A stretch of DNA of 64,000 bases from Yponomeuta sedellus (Eukaryota > Arthropoda > Insecta > Lepidoptera > Yponomeutidae). Of the stretch, positions 43,487-55,300 are shown piece by piece; the stretch's first letter is position 1; each line of letters starts with the position of its first letter. Position numbers and translations under genes: made by a program. The notes beneath the pieces are model-generated. The model did not search any database. It saw only the letters and a program-made list of their open reading frames with translations, and had not been told where the DNA came from. The DNA lies in the NCBI GenBank assembly GCA_934045075.1, contig OW203740.1:15698944-15762943 (forward strand), given 5' to 3'.

Positions 43487-43946
43487 ATTGGATTAAAAAG
43501 TTGACTCGATTAAAAGCAATCTAATGTAACTCAAACTGTCATTATAAACTATGAACTGTAGTTTTATGAAACTCTGTCATGAACGCATTCTGTGCAAATT
43601 TTGTGTGATTGAGAAGCCTTACCGCGGTAAAGTTAGACTGGCCTATCGCCCAAAAGTCACTGGAAAAAAACAAGCGCCCGGTGCGGTCGCACCGCTCGCA
43701 CCGCCCTAGAACCGCTGCTGTAAATAGGTAAGTTATATTCTATAGCAAGGTAGGTAGGTATTGTTTTTTCCAGTGACTTTTGGGCGATCGACCAGTCTAA
43801 GTTTACCGCGGTAAGGCTTCTCAATCACACAAAATTTGCACAGAATGCGTTCATGACAGAGTTTCATAAAACTACAGTTCATAGTTTATAATGACAGTTT
43901 GAGTTACATTAGATTGCTTTTAATCGAGTCAACTTTTTAATCCAAT
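43487..43946. mobile_element. Large fold-back element, about 187-bp arms
   Basis: 43487-43673 and 43761-43946 are inverted repeats differing at about three bases and one homopolymer length. The 87-bp centre is GC-rich at its left (GGTGCGGTCGCACCGC) and TAGGTAGGTA-rich at its right. The arms contain GTTTCATAAAACTA text of the MITE family at 34448. No coding potential. Confidence 0.85.
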
Positions 43947-44160
43947 GGCACTCGGTACGCGCCGCCGCGTACGCGCTGCACGGACGGGACGACGAAGCAC
44001 GGCGGCGGCGCGTCGCGACATAGGCGGCGGCGCGTGGAGAGCGAGCGAACGGAGTATATTTTTGTGATCTTTCATTCGGGATTCGTTCGTGACGTCAATC
44101 CGTCACTCGTTAGCTTCGTCTGTCTGCGCGCGGGTGTATTTGCTGTGCTTAAATTGTGTA
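43947..44160. promoter_or_regulatory. GC- and CpG-rich block, possible LINE 5' UTR or promoter
   Basis: GCGCCGCCGCGTACGCGC, ACGGCGGCGGCGCGTCGCGA and GGCGGCGGCGCGTGGAGAGC stand out from the AT-rich surroundings. The block lies just upstream of LINE pol fragments (44265 on). It could be the element's internal promoter or a host promoter; neither is shown. Confidence 0.3.
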
Positions 44161-44264
44161 TGGTGATCATAGGCGAAAACGTTCCTACGATATTGTTATT
44201 CTATTGATAATACTCTAAATAAGAACTACTTTTAAAGCAGTTACTTACGATTCAAGTAAGTTTT

Positions 44265-45680
44265 TTGTGTGTTACTAAAGTAGATGATAAATTAATAACC
44301 TTAAATGAAGACCTTGCTACGGCTTTTGAGCAGTTCTTTACAAATGTTCCAATTGCAACGAAAGCTCCATTTAACTCTTCTCCAGCTCTCGCTGAAAGTA
44401 TTTTGAAAGACAATGTCCCCCATGCGATCACGATTTTTCGTTTGACTATATTGAAGCACATACAGTGATTAAATCGTTTAAAAAGCTAAAGCTTAAAAAA
44501 ACTGAAGACTTGTGGGATATGTCAGTAACAGTAGTTAGCTCAGTAATCGATACCCTAGCACCCCATTTAGCCAACATCTTTAACCAATGTTTAGATGAGG
44601 GTATATTCCCTGATCTAATGAAATATAGTAAGCTCGTTACTTTATTTAAAAGTGGTGATAAGCAAGATCCCACAAATTTCAGACAAGTCTCGGTTTTACC
44701 CGTTTTAAGTAAAATATTCGAGAAGATAGTTCTAGGTCAACTGCTTACACACTTCAATAACTATCAACTTCTCCATGGTCAGCAATTCGGATTCACACAA
44801 GGGCGCTCTACTAATGTTAGCTAAACATATATTTAGTGCATGGGAAGATCGCAAGGATGCTATACGCGTATTCTGTGACTTGTCGAAAGCGTTTGATTGC
44901 GTGGACCATTAAACACTTCTTTTAAAATTAAAGCACTATGGTATAAACGGGAATAGCCTAAAACTTATGACATCATATTTAGAAGGAAGTATTCAATGAG
45001 CTGAAATAAATCGAACTAAATCTTCAGGGTCAGAGGTCAAGATAGGAGTGCCACAGGATCTATTTTGGGGCCGTTCCTCTTCCTCGTATATGTAAATGAT
45101 TTGCCGTTCATGGTTCAAAATATGTCAGAGATAGTATTATTCGCAGATGACACGTCACTAATTTTTAAAATTAAGAGGCAAGAAAATGACCTTGACAATA
45201 CAAATAATGCTCTCTCTCGGGTACTAAATTGGTTTACTTCTAATAACTTATTGTTAAATTCAAAAAAGACGAAATGTATAAAATTCACTCAAACAAATGT
45301 CAAAACGGTAGACAGCAATGTTTTACTGGGGAATGACAAATTAGACCTTGTGAATGAAACTGTATTTCTAGGTATCACAATTGATGCAAAGCTTCAATGG
45401 GGTCCTCATATAGAAAAATTAGCAAATAGGCTTAGTTCAGCAGCATATGCAGTTAAAAGAATGTGGGAACTAACTGACGTCGCAACTGCTAGGCTTGTTT
45501 ATTTTAGTTACTTCCATAGTGTTATGTCCTATGGCATACTACTGTCCTGTCCCCACAGGCTGCAGATATTGAGACCATCTTGTCTTGCAGAAGAGAGCGA
45601 TCAGATTCATTTATAAGCTAGGCAGTAGAGATTCGATAAGTACGAATTGTACTTTTAATTACGAATTCTACTTTTTTGTA
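44265..45680 (+). pseudogene. LINE reverse transcriptase (Jockey/CR1-like), frameshifted
   Basis: 44265-44468 gives the pre-RT segment (LATAFEQFFTNVPIATKAPF). 44465-44824 gives MKYSKLVTLFKSGDKQDP, NFRQVSVLPVLSKIFEK and GQQFGFTQGRSTN. Then FCDLSKAFDCVDH is followed at once by a stop (44909-44911), and one base is missing in the GVPQGSILGP box (about 45056). 45065-45616 has LFADDTSLIFK (catalytic box), WFTSNNLLLNSKKTKCIKF, FLGITIDAKLQWGPHIEKLA and RLVYFSYFHSVMSYGI. A shift near 45560 precedes the last codons (AADIET, QKRAIRFIYKLG). Confidence 0.85.
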
Positions 45681-45984
45681 ATTACGAATTGTAGTTTTGA
45701 AACGTGCCCCTGGTCAGCGCCATTTGTCACGTATTGCGTAAAATGAGTAAAAAAACTAAGATTGGCTATCTACGAATAGAAAGAGCGCTATTTTTTGGTT
45801 TGTAGGGGCGCCGCTATAAGTTCTCGCACCACCTAAAAATTTAGCTAGGACCGCTGCTGCCTATTTATCCCAGAAGGGTAGACAGACACCTAGGGCCTGT
45901 ATAATATCTTAATCTATATGATACAGTTTACTATGACATTTACGGTTAACTAAGACAATTTCGAGAAGAAATTGAAGATCAAGA
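45681..45984. other. Spacer
   Basis: 45865-45905 carries a scrap of the 56880-type LINE tail (reversed: CAGGCCCTAGGTGTCTGTCT). No gene seen. Confidence 0.35.
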
Positions 45985-46262
45985 AGCGCTCGTGGCCTAG
46001 GCGAACCGAGTGATTGGAATCAATCACGTGGTTAAGCAACAACAGGCGCGTTCAGGTACGGGATGCGTGAGCGTCCCGTGACTACCGCTAGTGACATTTT
46101 TCCGAGCGCTTCCGTGCTTCGCAAGGCACGCTAAGCCGTTGGTGTCGGCTGTCATATAATGGCAGTCGTTAAGCCTTGTCAGAGGCCTTATGGGCGGCTT
46201 GATAACTTCTGACAGTAAGGCCCGCCACTGTCTTACAATCCTCCACCAACCCTTGCTTGGCC
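45985..46262 (+). mobile_element. 5S rRNA-derived SINE, 3' truncated
   Basis: The head includes GTGATTGGAATCAATCACGT and GGTTAAGCAACAACAGGCGC, with box C mutated to GGGATGCGTGAGCG. The body is complete to CTCCACCAACCCTTGCTTGG. Confidence 0.75.
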
Positions 46263-46972
46263 AACTACGAGTGCGGTAATTTTGTGTTTTTTATTCTAAG
46301 TTGACAAGCTAACAAGATTTGAGAAGTATTGTTTTTTACGATCTTTAAAAAATGTAGTAGGTAATATTACAAATAAATGTTAATAAAGATCGTTTTTGCA
46401 AAGAGTGTCAGTAGGTACAATCTATCGATCACGTCAATAGTTAGGTATTATTAGGAGTATTAGGACCATGGCCGTGGACCTAAGGCAAAAAACCTAAGAC
46501 TTAGATAATAAAAACACCGAAAACGGCCGTTTTTGGCATAAATTGCTACACGAGTACAGTCCCTGTGATGCTAGGTTCTCGGTCGTGGGTCCTGAAAATC
46601 ACTAGGTATTTAACATTGACAGATAGAATTGACAATTTTTGCTAACACGATCTGTAATAAAGATCGATAAGAAGATAATAAAAACAGATACCTGTTTTTT
46701 TCATTGATGACGCTAATGTTGCGTGTTTGTTGGTTAATATTTAATTCCGTACGTATTATGTGATTTATCACATTATATTTGGTAAACGGGTAGTAAAAAT
46801 GCCTTCCCTCTCCTACGCCGGTTTCTACAACCAAAAAGGCTACCACGTGTTGGGCGCCCGCTGCGTATCACACTTAGGTACTATCTGCGCACTTACAGTT
46901 TACAGCCTGCTCAGGTACATTCAGTGTCTAGCCTAGTAATTTAAGTGCGGAACAGAGCCTTCAATTTCTTTA
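46263..46972. other. Stretch without recognised genes
   Basis: Nothing supported. Confidence 0.35.
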
Positions 46973-46981
46973 AAAAATAAG

Positions 46982-47555
46982 ATTTGTGAGATAAACGTCA
47001 CTTTCGCGATTCGTCACATACATGAGACATAGACCACCTTAGCGAGTAGCCACAAGCTATAGCATAGGTGACTTTCGTTATTCGTCATATTATCACGTAG
47101 TTGCATACTGGATTGGTCACAATATGAAAGGCACATTCGTATTAACCCACATTCTTCTTTTTAGGGACGAGTGTACAGTTACTGGCAACATACCTAAGAT
47201 TTCGAGATAGAAGGTACTTTTTAAGAAACCTCTGCTGAAGGGTGTTGATAAAATGACTATACTGGGTAAAAATAATAATGTCCCAAAACGTCATACATTT
47301 TTTTTCCTTCCTGTGCGTTATGTTTTTTTCTGCGGGTAGCTAGGCAACACAATAACCAAAGCACTAAACTGCCTAATCACCATCACACACCCAACAACTA
47401 TTCCTGTACTTGCATCATGCATGGCACAAAGCAGCTCGCAGCGCATTGACAAATTAGTGGTATGACAAGGAGTAAGGGAGTTTTGTAAGGCTTCTCGCTA
47501 AGGTGGTCTATGTCTCATGTGACGAATCGCGAAAGTGACTTTTATCTCACAAACC
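46982..47555. mobile_element. MITE with about 70-bp inverted repeats and AAAAATAAG duplication
   Basis: 46983-47055 and 47485-47553 are inverted repeats (TTTGTGAGATAAACGTCACT, TTCGCGATTCGTCACAT, GAGACATAGACCACCTTAGC) differing mainly by one 4-nt indel. AAAAATAAG is present at 46973-46981 and 47556-47564. An 8-9 bp duplication fits hAT or Merlin-like transposases. The interior is non-coding. Confidence 0.75.
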
Positions 47556-47564
47556 AAAAATAAG

Positions 47565-48236
47565 CATACCATACGTACAGAAATTCGCGCCTCCTTTATT
47601 ATATTCCGGATCTGTAGGGAGAAACGAGGGCTTTGTTCTTACCACGATATTTTTCGCATCATCTTTTTTCTTCATCTTTCTTTACCGACCTCAAAAAAGG
47701 ATATATTTATTGTTTATTTTTTTATTTATCTTTAAGTCGTACTTACAGTTTGTCCAAAAATTCAAGAAACCGGAAGTAATTATTTTTCGTGGTGTTATTA
47801 AAAATTAAGATCATTTGCTTAAGCACAATAAATTTTTTTTAATGAAATTTCTGTAGTTTTTTTTTTTACAATGCTTGCAAGTGCAAGCAATTTTATTAAC
47901 TGACAAAAAGTCTGAGCAAAACCTTACTCTACTCGTATCTTAGACAAAGTGTACTTATAGGTATCTCGCCATCATTGAACTTCACATCGATAGCAATATT
48001 TTGAGCATGTTTTTTCCTTAATATGAGGAATTTAATAAGTATATGTTTTAAACATCACCGTCAAAACACGATTACCCATCTCGCAAAACCTGTAAACCGT
48101 AAAATTCCATTCCATTCCATATTCATTTCATTACAAATTCAAATTATTTCAATATTTATTTATAATAATTATATAATAATTATTCCAATTATTTAAACTG
48201 CTTCAAAGTGTCCATCTATGTATAGGGGGTCTGTAT
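47565..48236. other. AT-rich stretch without recognised genes
   Basis: A small hairpin TGCTTGCAAGTGCAAGCA lies near 47873. Nothing else. Confidence 0.35.
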
Positions 48237-48295
48237 CAGAACTACAATTCATGGTTTTGGTACTATAACGTCCATGTACATTGCAGATACTTATA

Positions 48296-48811
48296 CAGGG
48301 CGTCCCACGGCTATGCCACATGGAGGGAAAGTACCTTTAATATTGTAGATGGAACATTTTACTGAAATAAGACACTATTTTAATTTCAAAAATAATCCAA
48401 ACTGCATTCATAGATTTTTAAATAATTACACGGTTGAACCGGGAATCGAACCCGCTACACGAGAAAAAAAATTAACCTGTAGCTTTATTACTTTAATAAT
48501 CAAAAGAGTGCGACTTTGTATTCAACAGAAGGGGACTCATTTTGAGCATTTGATAAATTGATTAATTTTGTATTAAAAATGTTAAAATTCGTGGTCTTCC
48601 TTTTATTTCTGATAGTATGTTATTTAGCAAAAAATAATCCTTATGATGAAGCCTTTCGATATGTGTGATATAGCTACAGGGTAATTTTTTTCAGGGTACC
48701 TTGTAATTATTTTAAAATCTTAATACAGTTGCTATTAGATTGTTTTTATTATGTTCCAACTACAATATTAAAGTACTTTCCCTCCATGTGGCATAGCCGT
48801 GGGACGCCCTG
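48296..48811. mobile_element. MITE with CAGGGCGTCCCACGG ends and TA duplication
   Basis: The first and last 59 bp are inverted repeats (CAGGGCGTCCCACGGCTATG, CCACATGGAGGGAAAGTAC) with two or three differences. TA flanks both sides (48294-48295 and 48812-48813), as in Tc1/mariner relatives. Inside, 48430-48460 contains a tRNA-like box B (GGTTGAACCGGGAATCGAAC). Confidence 0.75.
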
Positions 48812-49005
48812 TACATGTATAGAAATCTCGTGTCACAGTGTTTGTTATCGAACTCCTCCGAAACGTCTTCACCATATTTTTTTTTGTATGATTGGTAGGT
48901 CTAAGAATTTAAATTCTGTTTGCTGAATTTTAAAGAAAAAGGTAGCGGGAAAAAAATTACAAGTCAACTTGGATTATAATTTGCTATGTAGGTGCATCGA
49001 TATGC

Positions 49006-49862
49006 CACCGGAAAATAGCAAGATCCGCCAGTTTATAAATTTCCTAGCAAAATTATAAACTTTCGTAGGATTGCAAACGAGAGATATATTGTTTTATCTT
49101 ACTTACGCCCACATTTTCGCAAATTGATAAACTTACCAAATTCAAGCGTAAAATAATAAGTAAGCCTTAACGAAACGCCACCTGCGCTCTGATTGGTTCA
49201 ATAAGTCACGTGTTCCTGCTCCATCTAGAAATATCGTTGATGAAGTGAAATTTACCACAGAGCTACGAAAGTTTTATAGTGGTCATGACCAAAATAGTAA
49301 GAAGTCGAAAATTTAAAAAGTCGTTAAAATGATGTAAGACTATAATAAAGCTATTTGGGACGTCGCATTGTTGCAAACCGAAATTAGGTTCGAAGTTTCA
49401 GGATGGAGCGAGCGGAGCGAAGCTCCATCCTAGAACTTCGGGTGTTAGGTTTTTTTTTTATATAAGAGGGAAAAACATGGGCCCAGAAGAACAAAATCAT
49501 TCATACAGCAAGATTTTGAGGTTAAGTTTACAGAAAATACAACAATCATTTTCTCGAAAACTACGCATCTCCGGCAAGAATGGATTGCAGGTAGGTAATC
49601 GAAACTGAAGAGAGCAGCGTGTTATTTGCCGTATTTTATAAAAGCGTAAAATGAAAAGCTCTTCTGTGATTGGTAGAACTGTTCAGAATCTTACGAATGG
49701 ATATCCGTTAGTTTATAAATTAAACACGAGACTTCGCAAATTAATAAATTTGCGAAAATGCGGGCGTAAAATAATACAATTTATCTCTCGTTTACAATCC
49801 TACGGAAGTTTATAAATTTCCTAGGTAATTTATAAACTTGCGGATCTTGTTATCTTCCGGTG
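49006..49862. mobile_element. MITE with about 130-bp inverted repeats and CACCGGAA ends
   Basis: The left arm 49006-49135 and right arm 49735-49862 share ATAAATTTCCTAG, GTAGGATTG-AAACGAGAGAT and ACGCCC-CATTTTCGCAAAT. The centre has a strong hairpin, GGATGGAGC...GCTCCATCC (49402-49431). No clear target duplication was found. Confidence 0.75.
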
Positions 49863-50482
49863 ACAGATACATATCATCCCACACTCTTGTATGGAGCTTG
49901 CCGAACATCGTGGCCGAACTGCCGATGCCGATGCTAGTGTCAATCTCCACATGTACCTAAATAATGAGATAGCTCGATATCTATGCGAACTCAAGTAGCA
50001 CGAGACCAGGTCCCGGGGCGTTTCACCCAATAACATTCCTGTCTTCTTGGCGTTAAGAAACAAGGGGGTACTCGTGAACACTTGTCCTTAATAGACTTTA
50101 GCCGACTCCGGACTATTCCTTTATGTGTCGTACATGCAATAGGCCTGCCGCACCCGAATCGGTCTAAAAGGTAACGCGAAAAGTTGTCTACTTCTCAGGC
50201 CCTGCTTACATCCTTGGGGTGCCTCACAGGACAGAGATCTGTGGGGTGCATGAACGGAGCCTTCCCGATCGACATACTGACTGAGGCCGTACGTCTGGCG
50301 CACCCTGGGCAACAATCAGCGAGTCCCTAACGACATGCTAAGAAGAAGAATCGCCCTTAACAGAAATAATAAATCAACATCTTTGCGTAAAGATTCGCAG
50401 TAACGTGTGAGAGATAAGACATTCATGTAGGTAATTTCATGCAAGTGCTTCCTTTATTGTAAGAACGACATCTGAAGAACGT
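49863..50482. other. Spacer downstream of the NDUFS5 genes
   Basis: Mixed-composition DNA; no gene or repeat assigned. Confidence 0.35.
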
Positions 50483-51457
50483 TTAATAGCTGTCGACTCT
50501 GGGATTCACGTATCGATCATCGCCCTTCAATTTACCGCTAGCGATCTGTCGATCCCTCTCATTTCGCATTGCCTAGAAAAAAACACAACAATTACATACC
50601 TACCACTATGACATGTAATACAATTACATACCACTATTACATACTAACTGATTTAATGAAATAAGCCAGCGCCTTTCAATTGAATTAGGCAACGTATCAT
50701 GCACGAAAAGAAAATTATTTCAATCAGGCGTCTAATTAAACTAGAACAGCCTATGTTTATTATACATAAAGCACAAAGTGAAAATTACAGTGGACTTTAG
50801 ACTAATAATTACATCCACAGATCACAATCTCTTGTCCACAAACTAATGGTCGCAAATGAGGATAGCCTGTGCTATGGTAACCAGGCAAGAACATCACAAA
50901 CATAAAAATACACCCAAAAGTATAGCGGCCCCCAGTGGGAATCGAACCAAAGTCCTCTAACATAGTAAGCAGACGTGATATAGCTAGCCTAACGAGGCAG
51001 TCAAATGATGGAGGTGAACATGTATTGTGACCGTGTTACGAGTATTCAGCCATCGCCCACGACGAATCAAAAACGCGATTCCACGCTTCCATAAAAATGG
51101 AACAAACATAAATCAAATCTGTGAGCAAAACTTTTCAAAAATGTCACATTTCACAAAACGCGATTAGAAGCGCGTACAAAATTCAACCAGGCGACAGCTC
51201 TAAATGCAACCGGAACTATTCATGATACCAACTTCAAACCGTTTAAACTGCTTCCTCAAAGTGTGACACTCTTGGAAATCCTCCAAGTAGTCTTGGCACT
51301 TCCTGTGATTGACGCCTCGGTCCAGCCCGTAGGCCTCCAGGCAATCCATGAAGCGCATCTCCTCCTTCTGGCACCGGCCAAGCATTTGGTGGGACAGCAT
51401 GCCCCCCGTCAAGTCCGTGAACGGCGAGCGGAAGAATGGGGAGATGCTTTGACTCAT
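50483..51457 (-). CDS. NDUFS5: NDUFS5 paralogue 1 (mitochondrial complex I 15 kDa subunit), two coding exons
   Basis: NDUFS5 is an accessory subunit of NADH:ubiquinone oxidoreductase, folded in the mitochondrial intermembrane space through twin CX9C disulfides. Exon 1 is 51457-51233 (75 codons, MSQSISPFFRSPFTDLTGGM...) and exon 2 is 50572-50483 (29 codons plus TAA, AMRNERDRQIASGKLKGD...VDSY). The intron has donor GTTGGT after GAA, acceptor TCTAG before GCAATG, phase 0. The protein has 104 residues, the family's usual size. C29-x9-C39 and C54-x9-C64 are intact. The codons favour G/C at third positions more than in paralogue 2, and two extra residues (Asn-His) sit before the third cysteine. A family-B SINE lies in the 660-bp intron. 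The weak donor and the divergence suggest a specialised or declining copy. Confidence 0.88.
50805..51005 (-). mobile_element. tRNA-derived SINE (family B) in the NDUFS5-1 intron
   Basis: ACAAACTAATGGTCGCAAAT, AGGATAGCCTGTGCTATGGT, AACCAGGCAAGAACATCACA and the degraded head CCCCAGTGGGAATCGAACC...AACGAGGCAGTC match 8080-8335. Confidence 0.7.
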
Positions 51458-52397
51458 TTTCCTTGTTTAGAGGAATTTTAGATTGTCTCAAAGATTTAGA
51501 CTTTTTGGGATGATTCAATTCAAACAAGATGAAATCACAATTCAATTCAATTCTGTTTTATGGACTCAGTGCACTGATTGTCCAGTAGATGAAATCACAA
51601 TGAACTATGAAATAATTAGGTATTTTTATGGCACCCCTAGGATTCCGCACAGAATACATAACCACATCACAGACTACATAAAGATATCAATGCAGGTTTA
51701 TGGAGATCACGGATTTTGACATCCGTGATGAAGATGGCCACATGGCCACGGATTTTTTGACATCCGTAGAGATGGCACTTTTCTCAGAATAAGTAGGTAC
51801 CTAGTTATTGTTCTGAGGCACTTTTTCCCAAATGCATTCTACTTTCACAATATACTTTAAGCATTTTTTTGTGGTGTTGTTACGACTGGTCCATGGAGGT
51901 GTATTATTTTGTGTTTATAATCTTTGATGTATTATTATAATCTCTGCCAAAAAGTATGTATGCATGTTGTAAAAAATTTTGAAAGAAAATAAAGATAAAA
52001 ATTAATTTAATTTAAATTTAATGAAAATTTTAAGTTAAGAAACTAATTTTTTAGCCTCTAAATAGGTTTTTAAATTAAGAAACTTGCCAAATTCTTACAC
52101 GTCCTGATTTTTTTTGATACAGAGTTAGTTAAAGTTAAATATTTTTAGTAACATAGAATGCTTTCCATAATTTAAAGATCTCTATCAGTTTGTTTAAATC
52201 GCAAAAAAAGCTGTTTAAATTACAATGTACAATTTAATGTACTATGTACTTTTGCAGTTTTGTAAAAAATAAAGATGAGCCTATACTGCGCAGGGTAGTA
52301 TAAGAAAATATTTGGTACGATTACATTATGACTATAATTTTATTGAAATTGTGTCTGCAACTGTACAATAGTAAATCTATGGTAAAACATTTTCATT
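51458..52397. other. Spacer between the two NDUFS5 genes
   Basis: 51703-51773 has two small hairpins built on CACGGATTTTGACATCCGT. 52045-52070 is a scrap of SINE-A (TTTTAGCCTCTAAATAGG). A minus-strand AATAAA at 52344-52339 lies 54 nt past the stop of the upstream NDUFS5 gene and is its likely polyadenylation signal. Confidence 0.5.
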
Positions 52398-55300
52398 TTA
52401 GTAACTGTCCACTTTAGGGTTGACAAATTGTTTGTCTCCTGTAAGTTTGCCTTCAGCTATCTGCTTGTTTCTTTCTTTGCGCATTGCCTGAAATAAAAAA
52501 AAAATTTAATTGTCTCTGAAACATATAGTTATTGTTATTAAATAAATACATATACCTATCATTTTTGCAGTGTTATGAACTTATGGAACAATATGTCAAT
52601 TATATTTGTGCATGGCAGCATCGTGACAATTTGAATAAGTGCACTGTATTTAATGCTTAGATTCATAAGTCTGAGAATAAGATTTTGTAATAAAACAGAT
52701 TTTACTGTGTACCACAAACTCTCACTATTTGATAGGAGGGTCAGGGTGTAGCAAAGGGTGTGCAAGGGAAAAAACACTTAGAAAAATTTCGCAAAAAAAA
52801 TTGGCTTCCCGTAACCCATTCTTTTTATATTTTTAATCAAAGGGCGGCATCACAATGAGCAACTTTTCCCCCTAAAAAAATCTCTAAATTAAATATATGA
52901 GATTTTACAGGCGATTTAAATTTTATATGGCTAAGCACTTAAAAGAAAAATGGACTTCAGAAAACAGGTCCCCGTAGCACATTCTTTTTATATTTTTAAT
53001 CAAAGGGGGGCATAAAAATGAGCAACTTTTCCCCCTAAAAAAAATCTCTAAATTAAATATTTCAGATTTTTCAGGCGATTTAAGTTGCCGAACTCTTTAA
53101 ATTTCATTTTACGAAGAGCAAAAAACACGTCCGCACTTCGTGGCGGTGTGGCCGCGCGTCAGGATGCAGTAATCGTAAACTTTTTGTAAGAGTAATTGAA
53201 AGTTGATGTAAGGAAGTAGCATCGCAGCATTTTTTCCATATAATTTCTTCGGATTTATATACGACTGCTCTAAAGTTGAGTTATTATTTCAGAGTTCTGT
53301 TTTTAATTTTCTTGGGTTCGGTTTAGTATTTTTAAGGGTTCTTTTTATTTGGGTTTTGTTACTTATCGTCTTTTTGGGGTGTAGGTTTTTAAGGGATTGT
53401 AGTTAAGTGAGGTTTTCACTTTCGTTTAGTATTTTTCAGGGTTCTGTTTTTTTGGGTTTCGTTCATTGTAGTCTTTACGGGGTCAAAGTTTTTAAGGGAT
53501 TGTGATTTAGTGGGGTTTTCACATTTAGTATCTTTCAGAGTTTTTCTCATTTTCCGTATTTTGTAGTGGTTTTGTTAACTTTAATACAATATGGACCCAC
53601 TCCAATTTCTTCGGGCCGAGAACTACCGCCTGTGGGAATTTCCATTGTACGTTAGTACTGAGGACGAAGCTATAAATGCCGCGAAAAATTGGCTTTTAAT
53701 ACCATCACGACCACGTCGTTGCCCTAGCTGCAGGGGCAACATGAGTGAGGAGCGTAAAGATTCATATAAGCTTGGATACCGTTGGCGCTGCTGGCGGTGC
53801 AGTCGAGATCGGTCAGGGCTGCAGTCCACAAAATCACCCCTTAGCAATACTATGTTTGAGCGTAGCCAGGTGAGCATCATAAATTATCTGCGAATGATAA
53901 TTCATTTTTTGAGGCGCGACAAGGTGACGCAGGTGGCCAAAGACTGTAAAGTCACTAAAAAGACAGTAATTCAGGTTTTCCATTTCTTTAGAGAGGTGTG
54001 CGAGATAGCTGAGGCGCACGACAGGGAGGAGTTAGGCGGTCACGACGACATCGTGGAAGTGGACGAAACCCACTTGTATACAAGAAAATATCACAGAGGC
54101 CGTCTCCTTAGGAGACAAACCTGGTCTTTCGGCTGCATGAGCCGGAAGTCAAAAAAAGTACACGTCGAGCTGATCCCGGACAAAACGCGTACTACTCTGG
54201 ATCCAATAGTGGAGGAAAATGTTGCGCCCGCCACCTACATTATGTCCGATATGCACCGGGCCTACACCGGCATAAATATTCGCCTAGGGATGCGTGGCCA
54301 TTCGACTGTCAACCACAGCCAAGAATTTGTGGCTGGTACTGTCGACATACAGGCTCACGCATCTCTAGGAATCCCACTGCAGGATGGCAGGGTAAGGGTA
54401 AAAGTGCACACCAATAATATTGAGAGACTTTGGTTAAAGCTTAAGCTTCATTGCCGCACCTGTCATAGTGACAGGCGCCTCAAGTGGTACATGGGTGAAT
54501 TTATGTACTGGGAAAATATTTTAAAGCACCTGCCTAGCGACGCCGCCATGTTCTGGCGATTCTTAAAGGACTGTCATAGGGTATACCCTGGGCTAGGCCG
54601 ACGGGGTATTAAAGCCAATAACTGTCGTTGTCGAAGTTGCAACCGTCGGTAAAAAATTATACCAGGCCACTCAGAAAGTATTGTGAAAAAAAGTTATTAT
54701 GTATAAGACACTGTCCACTTGTAAGTAATTGTTTTGAAAACGTCGATAGCGTTTGAGAAGGCCGTGGAAGAGGTGTCTGCGGAGGACTGGAAATAATGTT
54801 TGGATAATTGGTTCAGACGCATGAAACTTTGTATAGAGGCAGGTGGAGAGTTCTTTGAAAAGATTTAATAAAAATATTTTTTTCATAGAAGTTAGTTTTT
54901 TAGTTTCTCAAAACTTTCCGAGTGTCCCACGTAATGATGGATGAGTCATCAATCATCATATCACTGGGACTACAAAGCCAAACCGGGCAGTCCGCAGCGT
55001 ATTACGTCAATCTCGACATGGACAGACAACTGCGCTAACCTAAATTGTAAGAGCCATACGCGCTGACAGCCGACTGAGATGCTGTATGGTTTCTGCCAGT
55101 CTTCATCTTAGACAAACTACCGCTGGTATATCTTCTGGGAAAACCGGTGCACCCAAAAGAGTAAATGCAGCTTTGTGCACATATAAAATTTAAATCACCT
55201 GTAAAATCTGAAATATTTAATTTAGAGATTTTTTTTAGGGGGAAAAGTTGCTCATTTTGATGCCTTCCTTTGATTAAAAATATAAAAAAAGGGGCTACGG

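Noticed and set aside
51243..51545. 100-codon frame overlapping NDUFS5-1 exon 1
   Set aside because: Antisense-style shadow in another frame of a confirmed exon; composition Gly/Pro/His-rich without motif.
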